Source: Frigoribacterium sp. SL97
GTDB lineage: Bacteria > Actinomycetota > Actinomycetes > Actinomycetales > Microbacteriaceae
Reading direction: 5' to 3'
DNA length: 64,000 nucleotides
Assembly (NCBI RefSeq): GCF_026625765.1
Contig: NZ_CP113062.1
Location: 3,038,001 to 3,102,000, forward strand
Shown here one piece after another: positions 59,094 through 64,000 of the stretch (positions are counted from its first letter, which is position 1; every line of letters begins with the position of its first letter). The notes beneath the pieces were generated by a model. That model was not told where the DNA came from. It saw only the letters and a list, made by a program, of their open reading frames with translations, and did no database searches. Made by a program: the position numbers and the translations under genes.

Positions 59094-59862
59094 GGCCGGC
59101 ACCCCCGGGGGCGTCGATGCCGATCTCGCGGACGAGCAGCAGGCGGAAGGGCCACTGCCGGACGACGCGCCACCCCGGCGGAGCCACGTCGACCAGCTCG
59201 TCGGCGGTGAAGCTGCGGCGGATCGACAGGAGCCCGTCGACGTGGACGAACGAGCGGGTCCGCCACGGCCAGGTCGCGGCCCGGTAGGCGAGGTACGCCC
59301 CGCGGGCCCGCTCGATGTCGGCGTGCAGCACGAGACGGGACGCCAGGCGGGCGCTGTCGTCCAGCACGGCCGCCCGGGCCCCGTCGTCGAGGTGGTGCAG
59401 GACGTGGTTCGACACGACCACGTCGAAGGTCTCGCCCGCCGCCACGAGGTCGGCGCTCGAGGCCCGCCGGAACTCGACGCCGAACGGGACGGGGCAGGAC
59501 GCCGCGAAGGCGTGGGCCCGTTCGTCGGGATCGACGGCCACGACCTCGAGGGCGAGCCCGTCGCGACGGGCCCAGCCGGCCAGGGCGCGCGCGAGGTCGC
59601 CGCCGCCGGACCCGAGGTCGAGCAGCCTGGTCGTCACGTCGGCCGACAACAGCGGGCGGAGGCGGCGGAGGTACGCCCGGCGCCACCCCGCCACGAGACC
59701 GTTCACGACCGGGAATGCCCGGTAGGTGGCGTTCAGCAGGCCGAGGTCGCAGCCCGGGTCGTCCATCAGCTCGACGAGTCCGACGCCTCGTCGCGACAGG
59801 TCGGGCCACCAGGGCGGCCGCACCGCGACCGACGGAGCCGAGGAGGTGCGGGTCGCGCTCAC
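59080..59862 (-). CDS. SAM-dependent methyltransferase
   Basis: 260 aa. Class I fold with LLDLGSGGGDLARAL near residue 85, VVAVDPDERAHAFA and FDVVVSNHVLHHLDD. By context it methylates a hydroxyl of the polyketide product. A C-terminal sequence of about 60 residues (FTADELVDVAPPGWRVVRQWPFR) resembles other small-molecule O-methyltransferases. The start GTG overlaps the PKS stop by 4 nt (GTGA). Confidence 0.85.
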   Translation of the reverse strand: MSATRTSSAPSVAVRPPWWPDLSRRGVGLVELMDDPGCDLGLLNATYRAFPVVNGLVAGWRRAYLRRLRPLLSADVTTRLLDLGSGGGDLARALAGWARRDGLALEVVAVDPDERAHAFAASCPVPFGVEFRRASSADLVAAGETFDVVVSNHVLHHLDDGARAAVLDDSARLASRLVLHADIERARGAYLAYRAATWPWRTRSFVHVDGLLSIRRSFTADELVDVAPPGWRVVRQWPFRLLLVREIGIDAPGGAGRADA

Positions 59863-60977
59863 GAGACCGCGCGACGCGTCATCAGCGCGGTCTCGACGGT
59901 CAGTCCGGGGCCGAAGGCCATGGCGCCCACGCGCTGCGACGGGGCGGGGGGCCCGGCCAGGAGGTCGGCGAGGATGAACAGGACGGTCGCGCTCGACATG
60001 TTGCCATAGTCGCGCAGGACGTCGCGTGAGGGCGCCAGGTGGGCGTCGGTGAGCCCGAGCTGCTGTTGCACGCGGTCGAGGATGCTGCGCCCGCCCGGAT
60101 GGACGGCCCACAGGTCGACGTCGCCGACGCCGACGCCGCCGGCCTCGAAGAGCGGTGCCAGGGCCGAGTCGATGTGCAGCTCGATGATCTGCGGGACGTA
60201 GCTGCTCAGCACCATGTCGAAGCCCAGGTCGCCGATCGTCCACGCCATGTCGGTCTCGCCGACCGGGGTGAGCACCGTCTCGAGGACGTCGAGGTCGAGC
60301 ACGACGGAGCCCGACGGCGCCGGGCGGGCGGTCACCACGGCGGCGGCCGCCCCGTCGGCGAACACGGACGAGGCGACGATCGAGTCGGGGTCGTCGGAGC
60401 TCCGCAGGTGCAGCGTGCAGAGCTCGGCGCAGACGACGAGCACGACCGCCTCCGGATCGGCGAGGCAGAAGTCGCGTGCGGCGGCGAGGGCGGGGAAGGC
60501 CCCGTAGCAGCCCATGAAGCCCAGGTGGTGGCGACGGGTCGACGGCGACAACCCGAGGCCCCGGACGAGCAGGTAGTCGGGCCCGGGGGCGAAGAAGCCG
60601 GTGCACGACACGCTGATCACGTGCGTGACGTCGTCGGGCCCGAGGTCGGGCGCCGCCGCGAGCGCGGCACGAGCGGCGTCGAGGAACAGCTGGGGCGACC
60701 GGTCCGTGTAGACCTGGTTGCGCGCACCCGTGCCGGGTCGGAGGATCTCGTTCGACGCGGCGTCGTAGAAAGTGGGCTCGCCCTCGCGCGGTCGCCGGTC
60801 GAGCTCGTCGACGACGGTGTGCCGGGTCTCGATGGCCGAGGCACCGAACGCGGCGCCGACGATGCGCTGACCGAGGCGGCCGAGGCCGGCCTGGGTCGCG
60901 AAGATCTCTCGGACGTCGTCCTGTCGGATGATGGTCGGGGGCACCGCGGTGCCGATGCTGCGGATGCTCACGGCCAT
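59859..60977 (-). CDS. Type III polyketide synthase (chalcone-synthase family)
   Basis: 372 aa. The Cys-His-Asn triad is complete: Cys157 in MGCYGAFPAL, His293 in WAVHPGGRSIL and Asn326 in DYGNMSSATV. The enzyme extends an acyl-CoA starter with malonyl-CoA and cyclises to pyrones, alkylresorcinols or phloroglucinols. It is the first gene of a three-gene operon with methyltransferase and monooxygenase. The ATG at 60977 follows TACGAT at 5 nt. By composition the operon plus the UbiA gene resembles agqA-D of Actinoplanes missouriensis. Confidence 0.93.
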   Translation of the reverse strand: MAVSIRSIGTAVPPTIIRQDDVREIFATQAGLGRLGQRIVGAAFGASAIETRHTVVDELDRRPREGEPTFYDAASNEILRPGTGARNQVYTDRSPQLFLDAARAALAAAPDLGPDDVTHVISVSCTGFFAPGPDYLLVRGLGLSPSTRRHHLGFMGCYGAFPALAAARDFCLADPEAVVLVVCAELCTLHLRSSDDPDSIVASSVFADGAAAAVVTARPAPSGSVVLDLDVLETVLTPVGETDMAWTIGDLGFDMVLSSYVPQIIELHIDSALAPLFEAGGVGVGDVDLWAVHPGGRSILDRVQQQLGLTDAHLAPSRDVLRDYGNMSSATVLFILADLLAGPPAPSQRVGAMAFGPGLTVETALMTRRAVS

Positions 60978-60982
60978 GCTTC

Positions 60983-60988
60983 ATCGTA
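60983..60988 (-). promoter_or_regulatory. -10 hexamer for the type III PKS operon (leaderless)
   Basis: TACGAT is 5 nt before the ATG at 60977. Confidence 0.45.
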
Positions 60989-61074
60989 TGCCCGACGCCC
61001 GGGCACGGCGCACCGGTCGCGTCTCGGTGCGCGGAGACGACCCGGCGGGTGACCACCGAGCGTACGGACGACGA

Positions 61075-61103
61075 AGGCCCGAACTCGTGAGAGATCCGGG
61101 CCT
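61075..61103 (-). terminator. Possible terminator after tRNA-Met
   Basis: AGGCCCG (61075-61081) and CGGGCCT (61097-61103) form a 7-bp stem with a 15-nt loop, 5 bp past the 3' end of the tRNA; TTCGTCG follows. Confidence 0.5.
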
Positions 61104-61107
61104 GCGG

Positions 61108-61181
61108 TAGCGAGGGCGGGACTTGAACCCGCGACACCACGATTATGAGCCGTGTGCTCTAACCAACTGAGCTACCCCGCC
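61108..61181 (-). tRNA. tRNA-Met (elongator, anticodon CAT)
   Basis: 74-nt cloverleaf with acceptor GGCGGGG paired to CCTCGCT (two G-T pairs), D-arm GCTC/GAGC and T-arm GCGGG/CCCGC. The anticodon loop CTCATAA gives CAT. The elongator identity is preferred over tRNA-Ile2 because of the 5' GGCGGGGTAGCTCAG sequence seen in actinobacterial elongator genes; initiator features are absent. Confidence 0.85.
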
Positions 61182-61233
61182 GCAGGCTGCAGGCCCTGCC
61201 GGCATCACACCGGGACGGGACCGAGACAGCCAG

Positions 61234-61305
<72 letters not shown>

Positions 61306-61419
61306 GTGACCACCAGGCGAGCGACCGAGGCCGCTGCCGATTGGCACCAGACAAGGGTAGCAGAGCGAACGGGCTGCTGACGCCACGTGCCGACCCGGCC
61401 CGCCGAAGGCCCCGCGGGG

Positions 61420-61425
61420 CAGGAT
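61420..61425 (+). promoter_or_regulatory. -10-like hexamer for the LigT-like gene (leaderless)
   Basis: CAGGAT is 6 nt before the GTG at 61432, a variant of TANNNT. Confidence 0.35.
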
Positions 61426-61431
61426 CGACGG

Positions 61432-62004
61432 GTGCACAGCCTCGAACTCCTGCTCGACCCGGCCTCCGACGGAGCCGTCCGTGACGAATGGCGCGTGCTG
61501 TCCGCGGCGGGCCTCCCGTCGCAGGGCGACCACGGCGGGACGTCGAACGCGCCGCACGTCACCCTGGTGGCACGACCCGACCTCGACCCGGCCGCCGACC
61601 CGCGCCTCCTGCCCCTCTCGGAGGCGCTGCCGATGCCCGCCGAGCTCGGCGGGCTGCTGCTCTTCGGGTCGCCCCCGCGCGGGCTCGTGCTCGTGCGACC
61701 CGTGGTCGTGACGGGAGAACTGCTGGACCTCCACGCCCGGGTGCACGAGAGCCTGGGAGGCGCGGGGGACGTCCCGCACACCACGCCCGGTCGGTGGACC
61801 CCCCACGTCACCCTCGCGTCACGCCTCACGCCCGACCAGGTGGCCCGGGCCCTCGACGCCCTCTCCGAGGCCGGCGTCCCGTCGACCCGGCCGGTCGTGC
61901 TGTCCCGGCTGCGGCGCTGGGACCCGGGCGCGCGGACGATCGTCCCGCTGGGTCCCGTCGCCGCGGACGGGGAGGCGCATGAGAGGGACGGCGCCGAGCG
62001 CTGA
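61432..62004 (+). CDS. 2'-5' RNA ligase family protein (LigT-like)
   Basis: 190 aa. The two HxT motifs of the 2H phosphoesterase superfamily are present: PHVTLVA at about 41-47 and PHVTLAS at about 124-130, separated by about 82 residues, as in LigT. It would open or form 2'-5' or cyclic phosphate bonds in RNA. The start GTG at 61432 matches a -10-like hexamer at 6 nt. Confidence 0.85.
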   Translation: MHSLELLLDPASDGAVRDEWRVLSAAGLPSQGDHGGTSNAPHVTLVARPDLDPAADPRLLPLSEALPMPAELGGLLLFGSPPRGLVLVRPVVVTGELLDLHARVHESLGGAGDVPHTTPGRWTPHVTLASRLTPDQVARALDALSEAGVPSTRPVVLSRLRRWDPGARTIVPLGPVAADGEAHERDGAER

Positions 62005-62013
62005 CCCCGGACG

Positions 62014-62958
62014 TCAGGCGAGCGGACGCGAGGCCGCCTCGAGCGACGCCAGGTCGCCCTCGGTCAACTCGACCCGGGCGGCGTCGAGCAGGCCCTCGAG
62101 CTGGCGGGGGGTCCGGGCGCTGCCGAGTGCGCCGATGACGTTGTCGCGGGAGGCGAGCCACGCGACGGCCACGGCGCCCGGCTCGACGTCGAGACGCTCG
62201 GCGATCTCGACGACGACCTCGAGGGTGCCCTGGTTCTGCGGCGTGACGTAGCTGAGGGCCCGGCTGCCCCGGGGAGAGTCCCCGCGGCCGGCCTCGTGAC
62301 GGTACTTGCCCGTCAGGAACCCGCTCGCCAGGGACGAGTGCGGCAACACGGCGAGGTCGTAGTGGTCCACGATGGCGGCGACGTCGTGCTCGTACTCGCC
62401 CCGTCGCACCAGGTTGTACGCGACCTGGACCAAACGGAACGGGTGGAGTCCGTCGCGATCCGCGATCGCGAGGGCCTGCCGGAGGCGCGCGCCGGTGTAG
62501 TTGGACGCCCCGGCGCAGAGGATCTTGCCCTCGTCGACGAGCTCGCTGAGCGCGCCCACGGTCTCGTCCAGCGGTGTCTCGTCGTCGTCGAAGTGCGTGA
62601 AGTAGAAGTCGACGTGGTCGGTGCGCAGACGGCGCAGCGACGCCTCGACCGCCGCACGGATGCTGACGCGCGACAGGCCGGGGGCGTCGGGGTGCTGCCC
62701 GCACTTGGTGCTCAGCACCACCCGGTCGCGGTTGCCCGGTCGGGCGAGCCACCGGCCGATGATGGCCTCGGACTCGCCCCCGGAGTTGCCCGGCAGCCAC
62801 GCCGAGTAGACGTCGGCCGTGTCGACGACGCGGCCGCCGTCGTCGGCGAACAGGTCGAGCACCTCGAGGGCGGTGGGGGCGCCGACCGTCCAGCCGAAGA
62901 CGTTGGTTCCGAGCGCGAGCGGGAACGGCCGGGTGCCGGCGGGCAGGTCGGCCGTCAC
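62014..62958 (-). CDS. Aldo/keto reductase
   Basis: 314 aa. FGWTVGAPTALEVLDLF, VVDTADVYSAWLPGN (catalytic Asp and Tyr), VVLSTKCGQHPD (Lys) and FYFTHFDDD (His) form the tetrad. NADPH-linked, substrate unknown. GTG start at 62958, divergent to the glucosidase gene across 129 bp. The 5' open frame runs to 63933 but is antisense to the glucosidase gene. Confidence 0.88.
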   Translation of the reverse strand: MTADLPAGTRPFPLALGTNVFGWTVGAPTALEVLDLFADDGGRVVDTADVYSAWLPGNSGGESEAIIGRWLARPGNRDRVVLSTKCGQHPDAPGLSRVSIRAAVEASLRRLRTDHVDFYFTHFDDDETPLDETVGALSELVDEGKILCAGASNYTGARLRQALAIADRDGLHPFRLVQVAYNLVRRGEYEHDVAAIVDHYDLAVLPHSSLASGFLTGKYRHEAGRGDSPRGSRALSYVTPQNQGTLEVVVEIAERLDVEPGAVAVAWLASRDNVIGALGSARTPRQLEGLLDAARVELTEGDLASLEAASRPLA

Positions 62959-63075
62959 GAGATCGGTCGCAGGGTTCAGGATCGTGCCAATCGTGTCGCG
63001 GGTGTTCGTCCCGGAGGTCCCCCTCCGGGCTGTCCTGACCACGACCGTAGCCGATGCCGCGTCGGGGGCCTGCCG

Positions 63076-63081
63076 TATCGT
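63076..63081 (+). promoter_or_regulatory. -10 hexamer for the GH13 gene (leaderless)
   Basis: TATCGT is 6 nt before the ATG at 63088. Confidence 0.5.
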
Positions 63082-63087
63082 GGCCTC

Positions 63088-64000
63088 ATGTCCACACGAG
63101 ATCCGGCCGAGACCGACACGCTGACCCCGACCGCCCCCCTCGAGGGCACCGCGACGACCGCCGACCAGGGCCACGAGTGGTGGCGCACCGCCGTCATCTA
63201 CCAGGTCTACCCGCGGTCGTTCGCCGACGGCGACGGCGACGGCGTCGGCGACCTCCCCGGCATCACGTCGCGACTCGACGCCCTCGGCGAGCTCGGCGTC
63301 GACGCCGTCTGGCTGTCGCCCTTCTACACCTCGCCCCAGCGCGACGCGGGCTACGACGTGGCCGACTACCGCGACGTCGACCCGCTGTTCGGCACCTTGG
63401 ACGACTTCGACGCCCTCCGCGCCCGGGCCACCGAGCTGGGCCTGCGGGTCATCGTCGACGTGGTGCCGAACCACACCTCGAGCGACCACGCGTGGTTCCG
63501 CGAGGCCCTCGCCTCGCCGGCCGGTTCGGCCGCCCGCGGTCGGTACCTGTTCCGTGACGGCCGCGGCCCCGACGGCGAGCTGCCGCCGAACAACTGGCAG
63601 TCGGTCTTCGGCGGCCCGGCGTGGTCCCGCGTGACCGAGGCCGACGGCCGACCGGGCCAGTGGTACCTGCACCTGTTCGACTCGTCGCAACCCGACCTCG
63701 ACTGGACGAACCGCCGCGTGCGCGACGAGTTCGTCGACGTGCTGCGCTTCTGGCTCGACCGCGGCGTCGACGGGTTCCGGGTCGACGTCGCTCACGGCAT
63801 GGTCAAGGCCGAGGGCCTGCCCGACTACACGCCCCCCGCCGAGTCCGGCAGCATGGGCGGTGGCCAGGGCGAGTCCGCTCCCCCGCCCTACTGGGGCCAG
63901 GAGGGCGTCCACGAGATCTACCGCGAGTGGCACACCGTCCTCGCCGAGTACCCGGGCGACCGGGTGCTCGTCGCCGAGGCCTGGGTCGAACCGCTCTCGC
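63088..64000 (+). CDS. GH13 alpha-glucosidase (partial, 3' end missing)
   Basis: The frame is open from the ATG at 63088 to the right window edge (304 codons). The barrel shows VIYQVYPRSFADGDGDGVGDL, region I DVVPNH (124-129), and region II GFRVDVAHG with the nucleophile Asp233; region III is VAEAW at the window edge. This is the oligo-1,6-glucosidase/alpha-glucosidase or trehalose-synthase type of GH13. The substrate is probably a short alpha-glucan or sucrose-like sugar. Divergent to the aldo/keto reductase gene. Confidence 0.9.
   Translation, partial: MSTRDPAETDTLTPTAPLEGTATTADQGHEWWRTAVIYQVYPRSFADGDGDGVGDLPGITSRLDALGELGVDAVWLSPFYTSPQRDAGYDVADYRDVDPLFGTLDDFDALRARATELGLRVIVDVVPNHTSSDHAWFREALASPAGSAARGRYLFRDGRGPDGELPPNNWQSVFGGPAWSRVTEADGRPGQWYLHLFDSSQPDLDWTNRRVRDEFVDVLRFWLDRGVDGFRVDVAHGMVKAEGLPDYTPPAESGSMGGGQGESAPPPYWGQEGVHEIYREWHTVLAEYPGDRVLVAEAWVEPLS

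Overview
The window is about 70% G+C chromosomal DNA with dense gene packing, many GTG starts, tRNA genes without an encoded CCA end and the secE-nusG-rplK-rplA order next to tRNA-Trp. This points to a high-GC Gram-positive actinobacterium, most likely a member of the Microbacteriaceae (inference from gene content, not from a marker-gene search). I recognise 61 protein-coding genes, two of them cut by the window edges and one split by a frameshift, plus four tRNA genes. There is no rRNA, CRISPR array, transposase, integrase or phage structural gene.

Layout. 1-9 kb: a SpoIIE-type phosphatase (cut at the left edge), tRNA-Ser, a YbaK-like editing protein, an S4 RNA-binding protein, a HerA-like ATPase, a PAP2 phosphatase, a Bcr/CflA-type MFS pump with a divergent TetR regulator, and a MOSC protein. 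9-10.3 kb: two tandem, paralogous, secreted four-cysteine proteins of unknown function. 10.4-15.9 kb: a ChvE/GguAB-like monosaccharide ABC transporter with a LacI-type repressor and matching operators in front of both units. 16-25.6 kb: an MFS pump, a secreted GH25 lysozyme with CWB2 wall-binding repeats, the transsulfuration pair metB and cystathionine beta-synthase, a DUF3105-DUF305 pair and an ABC exporter. 25.9-32.6 kb: a LuxR regulator, an amino-acid permease, rplJ-rplL with an attenuator leader, and an OmpR-type two-component system.

32.7-42.7 kb: a sugar-utilisation island with a frameshifted beta-propeller protein, then an operon of sugar isomerase, Gfo/Idh/MocA dehydrogenase, two ABC permeases, a binding protein, a second dehydrogenase and a second isomerase, facing a ROK regulator. 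42.7-49 kb: a YqaJ-like nuclease, a Pr6Pr membrane protein, a quinone oxidoreductase, a GNAT enzyme and rplA-rplK-nusG-secE-tRNA-Trp. 49-56.7 kb: an aminotransferase, a Drr-like ABC exporter co-transcribed with a NarL-type two-component system, and murB with two MaoC hydratases. 57-61 kb: a type III polyketide synthase, a methyltransferase, an FAD monooxygenase and a UbiA prenyltransferase, the gene set expected for a prenylated, methylated alkylphenol or quinone. 61-64 kb: tRNA-Met, tRNA-Thr, a LigT-like protein, an aldo/keto reductase and a GH13 glucosidase cut at the right edge.

Three genome-wide features stand out. A 9-bp motif, GGAGGCGCG, occurs at least 35 times on the two strands, roughly eight times chance, and gathers between genes and at gene ends; pairs of it build perfect hairpins. 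At least 17 genes start 5-7 nt after a TANNNT hexamer, the arrangement of leaderless transcripts. Ten within-operon junctions use a 4-nt stop/start overlap. The best candidates for undescribed biology are the motif and the tandem four-cysteine secreted proteins.
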